Source of the DNA: Amycolatopsis alba DSM 44262
GTDB taxonomy: Bacteria; Actinomycetota; Actinomycetes; Mycobacteriales; Pseudonocardiaceae
Assembly (NCBI RefSeq): GCF_000384215.1
Contig: NZ_KB913032.1
Location: 2,009,021-2,073,020, forward strand
Length of the DNA: 64,000 bases
Direction: 5' to 3'
A model generated the notes under the pieces. It saw only the letters and a program-made list of their open reading frames with translations. It was not told the origin of the DNA and did not search any database. The translations under genes and the position numbers were made by a program. Shown here one piece after another: positions 11,774 to 22,306 of this stretch (the stretch's first letter is position 1; each line of letters starts with the position of its first letter).

Positions 11774-12399
11774 GCGAGCCGGTTCACGGCGTACTCCAGT
11801 TCCGCGCGGACGGCTCGCAGGTCGATTCCGCCGGGATCGATGATCGCGGCCACGGCGATCCCCCGCAGCTGTCCGACCAGCGCCGCCGCGTACGCGTCCG
11901 GATCCCGGACTCCGGCGATGGAGCCGTCGGCGATCCCGGCGGCGACGGTCTGCGCGATGGCGAACCGGTACCGGCGGTCGGCCTCGGTCATCGCCGACCG
12001 CACCGCCGGATCGCCGACGGTCGCGTCCGTCCACAGCACCACGAAAGCCCGGTTCAGCGGCGGCATGTCGGTGAGCAGTTCGAAGAAGACGTCCAGCAGC
12101 GCGCGCAGCATGTCCATCGGGCTGGGGGTCAGGCCACCGGTCCGGGTGGCGACGGCGGCACCGAAGGCGTCGGCGAACTTCTCCGCGGCGAACTCGACGA
12201 GCCGCTGCACCAGCGTCTCCTTCGAGCCGAACAGCTGGTAGACGACGGCGCTCGGATAGCCTGTCCTGGCACAGATCATGCCGATCTTGAGCCGGGTGAA
12301 ACCGGCCTCGCCGATGAGGCGGGCGGCGATGTCGAGAATCCGTGTCCTGGCCGCCTCCTGGTCACGCTGGACCTGGCGCTCCTCCGCAGACGAGTCCAC
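11770..12399 (-). CDS. TetR family transcriptional regulator
   Basis: 209 residues from a GTG at 12399, the start best matching the TetR length; the frame is open further upstream without support. The helix-turn-helix covers about 12-58 (RILDIAARLIGEAGFTRLKIGMI and AVVYQLFGSKETL, cited in part). The C-terminal ligand domain resembles TetR_C proteins acting on transport or oxidoreductase genes. The nearest regulated-looking promoter is 10105-10134. Overlaps the DM13 gene at the stop codons. Confidence 0.83.
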   Translation of the reverse strand: MDSSAEERQVQRDQEAARTRILDIAARLIGEAGFTRLKIGMICARTGYPSAVVYQLFGSKETLVQRLVEFAAEKFADAFGAAVATRTGGLTPSPMDMLRALLDVFFELLTDMPPLNRAFVVLWTDATVGDPAVRSAMTEADRRYRFAIAQTVAAGIADGSIAGVRDPDAYAAALVGQLRGIAVAAIIDPGGIDLRAVRAELEYAVNRLA

Positions 12400-12459
12400 G
12401 ACGAGATCTTCCCATGACTTCCGGTTCGACACCCGCTGACGCGGCGTTACGATCGAGGC

Positions 12460-12891
12460 ATGAGGATCGCCTTCTCCGCCGACGACCGGAACGCCACCAC
12501 GGACGCCGTCCAGGCCTTCCTGGCCGAGGCAGGCCACGAGGTGATCCGCCCCGCGACGTCGGAACTCTGGCCGGAACTCGGCGCGGCGGTGGGCAAGGCG
12601 GTCGCCGACGGCGAGGCCGACTTCGGCGTGGTGATGTGCTGGACCGGGACGGGCACGGCGATCGCGGCCAACAAGGTCCCCGGCGTGCGTGCCGCGCTGG
12701 CCTGGGACACCTGGATCGCCGCGGGCGCGCGCAAGTGGAACGACGCGAACGTGCTGGCACTGAGCCTCAAACGGCTCTCCCCCGACGTGGCCGTCGAAAT
12801 CACCGAGGTCTTCCTTTCCGGTATCGAGCCGGACGCCGACGAATCGGCGAATATCGCCCGGCTCGGCGAAATGGACGAATTCCGTCGGTAG
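12460..12891 (+). CDS. RpiB/LacAB family sugar-phosphate isomerase
   Basis: 143 residues. The fold of ribose-5-phosphate isomerase B is clear: FSADDRNA near the N-terminus, and the active-site segment CWTGTGTAIAANK with catalytic C60 and the anion-holding glycines. It interconverts aldose and ketose phosphates. The length matches the family. The N-terminal D-H pair of true RpiB is not conserved here (ADDR), so the substrate may be another sugar phosphate. It stands alone between a divergent TetR gene and the chitinase region. Confidence 0.82.
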   Translation: MRIAFSADDRNATTDAVQAFLAEAGHEVIRPATSELWPELGAAVGKAVADGEADFGVVMCWTGTGTAIAANKVPGVRAALAWDTWIAAGARKWNDANVLALSLKRLSPDVAVEITEVFLSGIEPDADESANIARLGEMDEFRR

Positions 12892-12980
12892 ACGGCACCG
12901 GACCTGTGAACGGTTAACGCTGTCGAACGTATTAGGCCGTTCGCAGGAAAATCACCACGCTACGTAGTGACGCTTCCCAT

Positions 12981-12996
12981 ATTGGTCCAGACCACG
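12981..12996. promoter_or_regulatory. DasR-like operator (dre) upstream of chitinase operon
   Basis: ATTGGTCCAGACCACG contains TGGTCCAGACCA, nearly the streptomycete chitinase direct-repeat/dre element recognised by the GntR-type regulator DasR, which is released by glucosamine phosphates. It lies 158 nt before the chitinase start at 13154, in the 262 bp gap 12892-13153, in which no other gene is visible. Confidence 0.75.
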
Positions 12997-13153
12997 TACC
13001 GTCTCCCGCAACAAAGCGTTCCGCATGGAGGTGGTCGATGAAGACGCATCCCCGCCTGCCCGGCTCCGGCCGCGGCAACGCGATGTCGCCGATTTCGCAC
13101 TGACGAAATCCCTCTCCAAGATCATTTCCCTGCACCGTGTTGTAAGGAGTGAA

Positions 13154-14803
<1,650 letters not shown>

Positions 14804-14814
14804 GAGGTTTGACA

Positions 14815-16206
14815 GTGGCTAAGCGGACTTGGATCCAGGCCGTGGGCCTGGCCGCCGCTGCCGCAACGGCCGGTGCGGTCCTCGTGATCGCGCCGGCCTC
14901 CGCGGCCGGCGGCGTCGGCGCCGCCTTCAGCAAGGGCTCCGATTGGGGCTCCGGCTGGGAGGGCAAGTACACGATCAGCAACAACTCCGGATCGAGCCTT
15001 CCCACGTGGACGGTCGAATTCGACCTTCCCGCGGGACATTCGATCGCCTCGCTGTGGGACGGCAGCTACACCGCCTCCGGACAGCACGTGACGGTGAAGA
15101 ACACCTGGAACGGCAACCTCGGCAACGGGGGCAGCACCAGTTTCGGGTTCAACGTCAAGTACTCCGGGAGCTATGTCGCCCCGGCGAACTGCAAGGTCAA
15201 CGGCGGCTCCTGTGATCCGGGCGGCGGCGGCCCCACCACGACGCCGACCACTCCCACCACCCCGACCACGCCGACCACCACGACGACGACGTCGAACCCG
15301 CCGACGACCACCACGAGCAACCCGCCGCTGCCCGGCGGTCGTGGCGCGCCGTATCTGTACATGGGCTGGGGCAGCCCGCCGAACCCGCAGACGGTCATGA
15401 ACGCGACCGGCATCAAGTGGTTCACCCTGGCGTTCGTGCTGGCGTCGAACGGTTGCAACCCCGCGTGGGACGGCAGCCGTCCGTTGCAGGGCGGCGCCGA
15501 CGCGAACGCGATCGCGCAGATCAAGGCCGCGGGCGGGCAGGTCGTGCCGTCCTTCGGCGGGTGGAGCGGCAACAAGCTCGGCCCGAACTGCTCGACGCCG
15601 GAATTGCTCGCCGGTGCCTACCAGAAGGTGATCGACGCCTATGGTCTCAAGGCGATCGACATCGACATCGAGAACACCGACGAGTTCGAGAACGCGACAG
15701 TGCAGGACCGCGTCCTCAACGCGTTGAAGATCGTGAAGGCGAAGAACCCCGGTATCCAGACCATTCTCACCTTCGGCACGACGACCAGCGGCCCGAACTC
15801 CTGGGGCAACCGGCTCATCGACCAGTCGAAGGCGCTGAACGCCGGCATCGACGTCTACACGATCATGCCGTTCGACTTCGGTGGCGGCGCGGACATGTAC
15901 GGCAACACCATCAAGGCCTCGAACGGCCTGCGGGACAAGCTGAAGTCGACCTTCGGGTGGGACGACGCCACGGCGTACGGCCACCTGGGCATCAGCGGGA
16001 TGAACGGCCTTTCGGATCAGCAGGAGCTGACGAGTCTCGACGCCTGGACCAAGATCACCAACTGGTCCAAGACGAACAAGATCGCCAGGCTCGCTTTCTG
16101 GTCGGCCAACCGCGACCGGCCCTGTCCCGGTGGCGGCGTCGCCGAGAACTGCAGTGGTATCGCACAGAACGACTGGGACTTCACGCGGATCACCGCAGGC
16201 TTCTGA
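14815..16206 (+). CDS. secreted chitinase, CBM2-linker-GH18 (second, tandem)
   Basis: 463 residues from a GTG at 14815 (GAGAGG 7 nt before). A signal peptide ends near ASAAGG. The CBM2 module is about 85% identical by eye to that of the preceding gene, followed by a PTT-rich linker and a smaller GH18 barrel of a different subfamily. The active site reads KAIDIDIEN, with D282, D284 and catalytic E286; the usual first Asp of the motif is Lys279. This belongs to the GH18 group with YLYMGWG...FGGWSG architecture. The gene forms an operon with the preceding one and ends in a strong terminator. Confidence 0.9.
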   Translation: MAKRTWIQAVGLAAAAATAGAVLVIAPASAAGGVGAAFSKGSDWGSGWEGKYTISNNSGSSLPTWTVEFDLPAGHSIASLWDGSYTASGQHVTVKNTWNGNLGNGGSTSFGFNVKYSGSYVAPANCKVNGGSCDPGGGGPTTTPTTPTTPTTPTTTTTTSNPPTTTTSNPPLPGGRGAPYLYMGWGSPPNPQTVMNATGIKWFTLAFVLASNGCNPAWDGSRPLQGGADANAIAQIKAAGGQVVPSFGGWSGNKLGPNCSTPELLAGAYQKVIDAYGLKAIDIDIENTDEFENATVQDRVLNALKIVKAKNPGIQTILTFGTTTSGPNSWGNRLIDQSKALNAGIDVYTIMPFDFGGGADMYGNTIKASNGLRDKLKSTFGWDDATAYGHLGISGMNGLSDQQELTSLDAWTKITNWSKTNKIARLAFWSANRDRPCPGGGVAENCSGIAQNDWDFTRITAGF

Positions 16207-16225
16207 CGTCCCTTCCCCTGAAACT

Positions 16226-16261
16226 GCGGGCCCGCACCGATGCTGCACGGTGCGGGCCCGC
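16226..16261. terminator. rho-independent-type hairpin between convergent chitinases
   Basis: Perfect 14 bp stem: GCGGGCCCGCACCG at 16226-16239 pairs with 16248-16261 around an 8 nt loop. It lies 20 nt after the tandem chitinase operon, so it terminates the plus-strand transcript and may serve the opposite gene too. Confidence 0.85.
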
Positions 16262-16295
16262 TCCTCTACCCACTTCGCCCTCTGATCGTGAGTGT

Positions 16296-16348
16296 GTCCC
16301 GAACGCCACGCCTGAGACGCTCACCGTCTCGAACGTGGCGCTCGGGAC
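16296..16348. repeat. nested palindrome, CGAACGCCACG type
   Basis: Outer arms 16296-16310 and 16334-16348 pair with one mismatch (GTCCCGAACGCCACG), and an inner GAGAC/GTCTC pair nests within. The sequence resembles the palindromes at 25505-25557 and 55963-56015 (GTCCCGAAAGTGGC). It occupies the rest of the gap between convergent chitinase genes. Confidence 0.65.
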
Positions 16349-16381
16349 GTACTGCTGTCCCGAAAGTGACGAAATGCGGGG

Positions 16382-18151
16382 TCAGGGCAGGGCGTTCAGG
16401 AAGGGTTCGTGAGCGTTCTGGAATTCCCAGCCGTAGTACCGGTCCCAGTTGATCGACCACGTCATCAGCCCGCGCAGCGCCGGAGAAGCACCGCCCCGCA
16501 AGGAATACGATCCGCATCCGGAGTTCTTCACCAGGCAGTTCAGCGCCGAATGGACCGCCGCCGGCGCGGTGTGCCCGTTGCCCGCGCTCACCGCGGCGGG
16601 CAGGCCGAACGCGATCTGGTCCTCACGCAGCCCTGGGAACCGGAATCCGGTCGAGGACACCGTGAAGCCCGCCTTGATCATGTCGGTCATCGCGATGTGG
16701 AAGTCCGCGCCGCCCATGAAGTGGTACTGGTTGTCCAGCCCCATCACCGGCCCGGAGTTGTAGTCCTGGACGTGCAGCACGGTCAGCGCGTCCCGCATCG
16801 CGTGGATCACCGGAAGGTACGAGCCCGTCCGGTTGTCGGCGCCGCCGAGGCCGCCGTAGTACTGGTACCCGGTCTGCACGAAGAACGTCTCCGGCGCCAT
16901 CGTCAGCACGAATCCCGCGCCGTACTTCGCTTTCAGCGTCTTCAGCGCAGAAATGAGATTGACGATCACCGGCGTTGTCGGGTTCCGGAAGTCGTTGTCA
17001 CCGGAGTTGAGGTACAGCGAGTGTCCCTCGAAGTCGATGTCGAGCCCGTTCAGCCCGTACCGGTCGATGATCGCGGAGACCGAGCTGACGAAGGCGTCGC
17101 GCGCCGCGGCCGTGGTCAGCTGGACCTGGCCGTTCTGCCCGCCGATGGAGATCAGGACCTTCTTGCCCTGCGCCTGTTTCGCGCGGATCGCGGCGATGAA
17201 GTCCGCGTCGCTTTCCACCGTCGGGCATTCCGCCACCGGGCATCGCGTGAAGCGGATGTCGCCCGACGTCACCGAAGTCGGCTCACCGAAGGCCAGGTTG
17301 ACGATGTCCCACGCGGCCGGGACGTCGGCCATCCGCGTGTACCCGGAGCCGTTGGCGAAGCTCGTGTGCAGGTAGCCGATCAGCGCGTGCTTCGGCAGAC
17401 CGGTGTCGACGCAGCCGGTGGTCGTACCGCCCACCTCGGTGGTCTTCGGCGATTCGCCTGCGCTGTTGTACGCGGCCACCGAGTAGGTGTGCGAAGAACA
17501 GGCCGTCAGCCCCGAAATCGTCGCCGCAGTCCCGGTCGCCGTCGCGACGACGTTCCCGCCTTCGTAGACGCGGTATCCCGTCACAGTGCCCGCCGACGCT
17601 CCCCACGAAAGCGCGATCGACGAGTTCGTCACCGTGCCCACGGCCGGATTCCCCGGCGCCGGAGGCGCTCCCGGAGTCCCGCCGCCGGGTCCGTCGAGAC
17701 TGACGTCGTCCGCGTAGAAGGTGCCCGCCCCGTACCAGCCGTGGACGTACACCTCCGCCGTCGTCTGCGTCGCCGTCGTCGTGAACGAAAGCGAAAGCTG
17801 CGTGTACGAGGTCGCGGCGGTCCAGGTCGACGGCCCGCCGGTGACCCCGAGGTACACCGGATTCCCGTTCACCCAAGCGGAAACCGCGTAGGTCGTGTTC
17901 GGCTGGACGGATACCGTCTGTGTGCACTTCCCGATCGTCGAACCGGGTGTGACCGCGACGGCGTAACCGCCCGAACGGACCGGTGTGGTCACGGCCGCGC
18001 CCGCCGCACAGGACCAGCCGGACGTCGAACCCGCCTCGAAACCGGGATTGAGGAGCAGGTTGGCCGCGCTCGCGGTGCCGCCCCCCGCTATCAGCCCGGT
18101 GAAGGTGAGCACCAAAACGGCCAGAAAGGCCAGGGATCTGGAACGCCTCAT
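16382..18151 (-). CDS. secreted chitinase, CBM-FnIII-GH18
   Basis: 589 residues from the ATG at 18151 (GGAGGAATCGCG upstream). A signal peptide (about 1-33, GGGTASA) is followed by a beta-sandwich carbohydrate-binding module (about 34-160, NLLLNPGFEAGSTSGW), a fibronectin III domain (about 170-250) and a GH18 barrel to the end. The motif GLDIDFEG gives catalytic E375, and SIGGQNGQ is the second conserved strand. The layout matches ChiC/ChiD-type actinomycete chitinases. A DasR-like site lies 44 nt upstream. It is convergent with the tandem chitinases, so the three probably respond together to chitin breakdown products. Confidence 0.9.
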   Translation of the reverse strand: MRRSRSLAFLAVLVLTFTGLIAGGGTASAANLLLNPGFEAGSTSGWSCAAGAAVTTPVRSGGYAVAVTPGSTIGKCTQTVSVQPNTTYAVSAWVNGNPVYLGVTGGPSTWTAATSYTQLSLSFTTTATQTTAEVYVHGWYGAGTFYADDVSLDGPGGGTPGAPPAPGNPAVGTVTNSSIALSWGASAGTVTGYRVYEGGNVVATATGTAATISGLTACSSHTYSVAAYNSAGESPKTTEVGGTTTGCVDTGLPKHALIGYLHTSFANGSGYTRMADVPAAWDIVNLAFGEPTSVTSGDIRFTRCPVAECPTVESDADFIAAIRAKQAQGKKVLISIGGQNGQVQLTTAAARDAFVSSVSAIIDRYGLNGLDIDFEGHSLYLNSGDNDFRNPTTPVIVNLISALKTLKAKYGAGFVLTMAPETFFVQTGYQYYGGLGGADNRTGSYLPVIHAMRDALTVLHVQDYNSGPVMGLDNQYHFMGGADFHIAMTDMIKAGFTVSSTGFRFPGLREDQIAFGLPAAVSAGNGHTAPAAVHSALNCLVKNSGCGSYSLRGGASPALRGLMTWSINWDRYYGWEFQNAHEPFLNALP

Positions 18152-18194
18152 CGCGATTCCTCCGTGAAAGGGCGGCCTGCCGCCGCACTGGGCT

Positions 18195-18210
18195 AATTGT
18201 CTAGACCAAT
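18195..18210. promoter_or_regulatory. DasR-like operator (dre)
   Basis: AATTGTCTAGACCAAT is an imperfect palindrome centred on TCTAGA and close to the dre consensus TGGTCTAGACCA. It sits 44 nt upstream of the minus-strand chitinase start at 18151. Confidence 0.75.
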
Positions 18211-18391
18211 CCGGGGAAAGTCCATACCCTGGCACCACCAGGGCCTAAAGACCTGACTACTCCGGGCTGCTGTACCGGTGTGACGCGCGAGCGCGCTCCG
18301 TAACGTCGGAAGGGCAAACGAGGGCTGGGGGCTTTCGGGAGGTGGGGACTATGGGAACACACAGGGACACACCGAGAACGGCCCATCCGGC

Positions 18392-19066
18392 GTGACCGCC
18401 GTGGCAGAAGCCGTGCGCCCGGTATACAGCGCGGATGCGCACTCGACGGGAAAGGGTGCCTCGCGCGTGCCCCGGCCGGGAGAGCCGGACGGCGAGATGA
18501 TCCGCGCGGCGATCAGCGGTGACCGGCGGGCCATCGGGAGCCTGCTGACGCTGCTCCGGCCGATCGTGATCCGGTACTGCGCGGGCAGGCTCGGCGGAAC
18601 GATACGCGGCATCTCCAACGCCGAGGACTGCGCGCAGGAAGTCCTCATGGCCGTCCTGGTCGCCTTGCCGCGCTACAGCTACCAGGACAACAGCTTCCTG
18701 CCCTACGTCTTCGGGATCGCTTCGCACAAGGTCGCCGACGTCCGCCGGAACCTCGCCCGCGACCCGTCCGCGCCGGTCCCCGATCCGGAGCCCGAACAGG
18801 ACGGTCCGTGGAACCCGACGTTCGAAGAGGTCGAGAAGGCGGATCGCAACCGCCGCTTGTCACAGCTGTTCGAGGTCCTCTCCGCGAGGCAGCGCGACGT
18901 GCTGGTGCTTCGCGTGATCCACGGGTTCAGCGCCGAGGAGACGGCGAAGGCGCTGGGCATGGCGAGCGCGGGCGCGGTCCGCGTCACCCAGCACCGGGCG
19001 CTCAACGAACTGCGCCGGGTGCTGCGCGAGGATCCCGGTTTCGCCGGCGGGTTCACCTTCCTCTAG
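18392..19066 (+). CDS. ECF sigma factor, SigD/ShbA-like
   Basis: 224 residues from a GTG at 18392 (a GTG at 18401 is an alternative). Sigma region 2 (about 50-120) has IRYCAGRL, AEDCAQEVLMAVL and YVFGIASHKVADVRR; region 4 (about 160-212) has LSARQRDVLVLRVIHGFSAEETA and GAVRVTQHRALNELR. This follows the actinobacterial SigD/ShbA pattern (AHKVAD, AEETAxA, AVRVAQHRAL). ShbA drives the principal sigma gene hrdB in Streptomyces and SigD is a stringent-response sigma in mycobacteria. No anti-sigma gene is adjacent. The gene ends overlapping the convergent response regulator by 4 nt. Confidence 0.82.
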   Translation: MTAVAEAVRPVYSADAHSTGKGASRVPRPGEPDGEMIRAAISGDRRAIGSLLTLLRPIVIRYCAGRLGGTIRGISNAEDCAQEVLMAVLVALPRYSYQDNSFLPYVFGIASHKVADVRRNLARDPSAPVPDPEPEQDGPWNPTFEEVEKADRNRRLSQLFEVLSARQRDVLVLRVIHGFSAEETAKALGMASAGAVRVTQHRALNELRRVLREDPGFAGGFTFL

Positions 19067-19710
19067 ACGGAGGGCTTGCGGCGTTGCGTGGCGTAGACGG
19101 CGGCGGCGGTGCGGCGTTCGAAACCGAGCTTGTGCAGCAAGGACGACACGTAGTTCTTGACCGTCTTCTCCGCCAGGTACAGCTTTTCCGCGATCTGGCG
19201 GTTGGTCAGCCCGTCGGCGATGTGGTCGAGCACCCGGCGCTCCTGCGGGCTCAGCTGTTCGTACCGCGGGTCGGGGAGGTCGCTCTCGCCGCGCAGACGG
19301 TTCATCACCGACGCCGTCAGCGTGCTGTCCAGGAGCGATCCCCCCGCGGCGACCGTGCGGACGGCCTTGACGAGCGCCCCGCCGGAGACCTGCTTGAGCA
19401 TGTACCCGGCCGCGCCCGCCATGATCGCGCCGAACAACGCGTCGTCGTCCGAGTAGGACGTCAGCATCAGGCAGGCGGGCGGCGGGTCGATGGACGCCCG
19501 GATCTCCCGGCAGACACTGACCCCCTCGCCGTCCGGCAGCCGGACGTCGAGCACCGCGACCTGCGGTTTGACCGCGGGGATCCGCACGAAGGCCTCGGCG
19601 GCCGTGGACGCCTCGCCGACCACGGTGAAGTCGTCTTCCGCCTCGAAGACGGTCTTCAGCCCGGTGCGGACGAGTTCGTGATCGTCCAGCAGGAACACCG
19701 AAATCGTCAT
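19063..19710 (-). CDS. LuxR-type response regulator, DevR/DosR-like
   Basis: 215 residues. The receiver domain has DDHE at 9-12, phosphoacceptor D55 (VAVLDVRLPDG), a conserved switch Thr in LMLTSYSDD and Lys in YMLKQVSG. The C-terminal LuxR helix-turn-helix (about 145-210) includes LSPQERRVLDHIADGLTNRQI (cited in part) and EKTVKNYVSSLLHKLG. Sequence features match DevR/DosR. It is translationally coupled to the kinase gene through an ATGA overlap, and both follow a PPOX-fold gene. Confidence 0.88.
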   Translation of the reverse strand: MTISVFLLDDHELVRTGLKTVFEAEDDFTVVGEASTAAEAFVRIPAVKPQVAVLDVRLPDGEGVSVCREIRASIDPPPACLMLTSYSDDDALFGAIMAGAAGYMLKQVSGGALVKAVRTVAAGGSLLDSTLTASVMNRLRGESDLPDPRYEQLSPQERRVLDHIADGLTNRQIAEKLYLAEKTVKNYVSSLLHKLGFERRTAAAVYATQRRKPSV

Positions 19711-21254
19711 CCCACACTCCCCTGTCGGGCCGGTAGCTCCACCGACCAGTCGAGCCTCGTCCCGCCTTCCGGTCTCGCTTCGACGCTGAACGACCCGTTC
19801 CAGCGGGCCGCGCGTTCGGCGAGGTTCGCGACCCCGCTGCGATGGCCGGGTTCGACGGGCATGCCGACCCCGTCGTCCACCACCGAAAGTTTCAGCCACC
19901 GCCCGTCCCGGTCGACGGAGACGTCGACCGACACCGTCGTCGCCTCGGCGTGCCTGACCACATTGGACAGTGCTTCGCGCAGGGTCGCGATGAGATCCGA
20001 GCGGACCGTGTCCGGCACGGCCGAGTCGAGCGGCCCGTCGAACCCGACCCTGGGTTCGGAAGCGCAGCCCGCGTCCAGCGCGACACGCAGCAGCTCCGAC
20101 CGGAGGCTGCCCTGAGCCTCCGCCGGTTCCTGCAGGGAAAAGATGCTGTTGCGGATCTCGCGGATCGTACGGTCGATCTCGTGCGCGAAACCGGTCACGC
20201 GGTCGGCGACGGCCGGTTCGGTCGCGAGCCTGCTGAGGCCCTCCAGGCCGAGGCCGATCGCGAACAACCGCTGGATCACCAGATCGTGCAAGTCGCGGGC
20301 GATCCGGTCGCGGTCCTCGAAGACGGCGAGCCGCTGCCTGTCCTGTTGCGCGCGGGCGAATTCGACGGCGAGCGCGGCGTGCGCGGCGAAGGTCTCGGCG
20401 AGCTGGACGTCGTAGGCGGAGAACGGCGTCCTGTCACGGAACTTCGCCACCAGCAGGACGCCGAGTTTCTCCTCGCCGACGATCAGCGGGACCGCGATCG
20501 TGGAGTCCAGGTCCTTGATCGCCGCGGGCATCGTGGAGGCGTTGTCGCCCTGGTAGTCGAGCACCTTCTCGCCGTAGTCCCGGACCACGACGGGTTTCCC
20601 GGTGGTGAACGCCATCCCGGTCGCGGTGCCCTCGGTGGGCACGGCGACGCCGGCGAGCTTGTCCGCGTCCGGTCCCGGCGGCTCGACGATCTCGAAGACC
20701 AGCTGACCGTCGCCGCGGGGCAGGGCCACCGCCCCCGCGGTGCCACCGGCGACGACACGGGCGCGTTCGGCGATGAGATGCAGGGTCGCGGTCAGATCCT
20801 GGTCGGTCAGCAGTGCGCCGGTGACGTGATAGGAGGCTTCGAGCCAGCGCTCGCGCCGCTGCACCTGGTCGAACAGCGCCGCGTTCTCGATCACCACCCC
20901 GGCCGCCGCGGTGAGCGCGACGAGCAGGTCCTCCTCGGCTTCGGTGAACTCCGCACCGTCCGGTTTGGGGGCGAGGTACAGCATCCCGAAGATGCGGCCG
21001 CGCACGCGCAGCGGCATCACACGGGACTCGTCCTCGGACGGCGCCTTTTCCCAGGCGTCGGCGACGCGGATGAATTCGCCCGAATCGAGGACGCTCAAGG
21101 CGCCGAACGGCGCACCGGTCAGCTCGCAAGCGGATTCGACCATCCGCCGCAGCACGTCGGAGAGGCTGAGATCGTGGGCGATCCCGGCCACCGCGTCCAG
21201 AATCCTGGGCGCCTTGGCGTCACTCGCCGCACTCACCCGCCGCACCGCCGTCAC
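19707..21254 (-). CDS. DevS/DosT-like histidine kinase with shortened first GAF
   Basis: 515 residues: two GAF domains (about 30-130 and 145-305), a HisKA_3 dimerisation region with DRIARDLHD (H323) and an HATPase domain with EALSNVVRHAE and DDGVGMP. In DevS/DosT the first GAF binds heme through a histidine in a loop after the GVLG segment. Here about 50 residues covering that region are absent: the sequence passes from GEFIRVADAW straight to RVMPLRVRGRIFGMLYL. A heme sensor is therefore unlikely for GAF-A, and GAF-B may carry the signal. It forms an operon PPOX - kinase - regulator (30 nt and ATGA junctions). Confidence 0.87.
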   Translation of the reverse strand: MTAVRRVSAASDAKAPRILDAVAGIAHDLSLSDVLRRMVESACELTGAPFGALSVLDSGEFIRVADAWEKAPSEDESRVMPLRVRGRIFGMLYLAPKPDGAEFTEAEEDLLVALTAAAGVVIENAALFDQVQRRERWLEASYHVTGALLTDQDLTATLHLIAERARVVAGGTAGAVALPRGDGQLVFEIVEPPGPDADKLAGVAVPTEGTATGMAFTTGKPVVVRDYGEKVLDYQGDNASTMPAAIKDLDSTIAVPLIVGEEKLGVLLVAKFRDRTPFSAYDVQLAETFAAHAALAVEFARAQQDRQRLAVFEDRDRIARDLHDLVIQRLFAIGLGLEGLSRLATEPAVADRVTGFAHEIDRTIREIRNSIFSLQEPAEAQGSLRSELLRVALDAGCASEPRVGFDGPLDSAVPDTVRSDLIATLREALSNVVRHAEATTVSVDVSVDRDGRWLKLSVVDDGVGMPVEPGHRSGVANLAERAARWNGSFSVEARPEGGTRLDWSVELPARQGSVG

Positions 21255-21284
21255 CGTCCCGGAGTAACGCTCCGGACAAGGGGG

Positions 21285-21758
21285 TCAGGAATGGCAGACG
21301 CGCCCGGAACGCTCATCTGGTGCGTCGATCACGGACAGTGCTTCGTTACTGCACACGCCGAGGATCCTTCGTCCGGTTACCGACTCGATCGGTATCCGGA
21401 GGTACCGCGAGTCCGTTCGCCCAGTCCAGCAGCCCAGCGGCAAGGTCGCGAGCTCGGCTATCACGATCGGATCACGCACCTCGGAAGCGCGGCCGAGGGC
21501 GGTGACGAACCAACCGCTCCCCAGGTCCGTGGTGAACTCGTCGACGGCGAAAGCCACCACGCTGTCGAGCACTCCGGCGAACAGCGCGCTCTGTGGCGGC
21601 GTCCGGACCACGATCGCGCCGTGGTGAAGCGCGAACCGCGCGGGCTGGATCGCCGGAAGGGCGCGGGAGGTGAACACCACCCGGCCGAGCCCGGCGCCCG
21701 CGAGCAGCGCCAGGCACTGCTCGCGGTCGAGCGTCTCGAGACCCAAGGAGTCGGACAT
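21285..21758 (-). CDS. pyridoxamine 5'-phosphate oxidase-fold protein
   Basis: 157 residues with the split-barrel flavin-binding pattern of PPOX-like proteins: CLALLAGAGLGRVVFTSR (partial), PARFALHHGAIVVRTPP and VAFAVDEF. Members bind FMN, F420 or heme. It is the first gene of the operon with the DevS/DevR-like pair, 30 nt ahead of the kinase. In mycobacteria a protein of this fold (Rv3129) also lies near devR-devS, which supports a stress-response role by context only. Confidence 0.8.
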   Translation of the reverse strand: MSDSLGLETLDREQCLALLAGAGLGRVVFTSRALPAIQPARFALHHGAIVVRTPPQSALFAGVLDSVVAFAVDEFTTDLGSGWFVTALGRASEVRDPIVIAELATLPLGCWTGRTDSRYLRIPIESVTGRRILGVCSNEALSVIDAPDERSGRVCHS

Positions 21759-21828
21759 TCGGCATCCCCGCGTTCTCGTCGTGTGCTTCGTCGAGATCCA
21801 CGGTCCCTTCCCCGCCGACTCACCGGTA

Positions 21829-21842
21829 GGGCCAATGGACCC
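21829..21842. promoter_or_regulatory. candidate DevR-type box
   Basis: GGGCCAATGGACCC has the GGG...CCC half-site layout of DosR/DevR boxes (GGGACTnnAGTCCC) with mismatches. It lies about 70 nt upstream of the operon that encodes the DevR-like regulator, consistent with autoregulation. Confidence 0.4.
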
Positions 21843-21864
21843 GCCTCATGCGGGGGATGCGGCG

Positions 21865-22296
21865 CTACGGCTTGGGCGACAGCAGGACCACGGGGATCTC
21901 CCGCTCGGTCTTGGTCTGGTACTGGGCGTAGTTCTTGAAGTCCGCGGTGATCTCGGGCCACAGGCGGGCACGCAGCTCGGTGTCGGCGACGCTCGCGACC
22001 ATCGGCTGAGCGGTCTCACCCTTCAGGGTGACCTGGACCTCGGGGTTGTCGCGGAGGTTGAGGAACCACGCCGGGTGCTGGTCGTCGCCACCGCGGGAGG
22101 CGACGATGACGTACGCGTCGCCCTCGCGCAGCGGCGAGGTCAGCAGCACGGTGCGGGGCCGGCCGGATTTGCGGCCGATGGTGGTCAGTTCCAGGACGGT
22201 CATCCCGGCGACCTGCCAGCCGGCGCGGCCGCCGCTGACCTTCTGGATGACGCGGTGGACGGCGTTCATGGTCTTCAAGGCGAAATCACTGGGCAT
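21865..22296 (-). CDS. deazaflavin (F420)-dependent nitroreductase-family protein
   Basis: 143 residues of the DDN/FDOR-B type: LTTIGRKSGRPRTVLLTSPLREGD (partial), VIVASRGGDDQHPAWFLNLRDNP, and the C-terminal NYAQYQTKTEREIPVVLL, all typical of F420H2-dependent quinone or nitro reductases. Actinobacteria use these against quinones and oxidative stress. It is encoded 10 nt downstream of the TetR gene in the same direction, so they probably share a transcript. Confidence 0.86.
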   Translation of the reverse strand: MPSDFALKTMNAVHRVIQKVSGGRAGWQVAGMTVLELTTIGRKSGRPRTVLLTSPLREGDAYVIVASRGGDDQHPAWFLNLRDNPEVQVTLKGETAQPMVASVADTELRARLWPEITADFKNYAQYQTKTEREIPVVLLSPKP

Positions 22297-22306
22297 GCGG
22301 AGAAGG

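Noticed and set aside
13025..13153. Longer N-terminus of the first chitinase
   Set aside because: The extra residues are charged and would block the signal peptide. The ATG at 13154 has a proper AAGGAG site.
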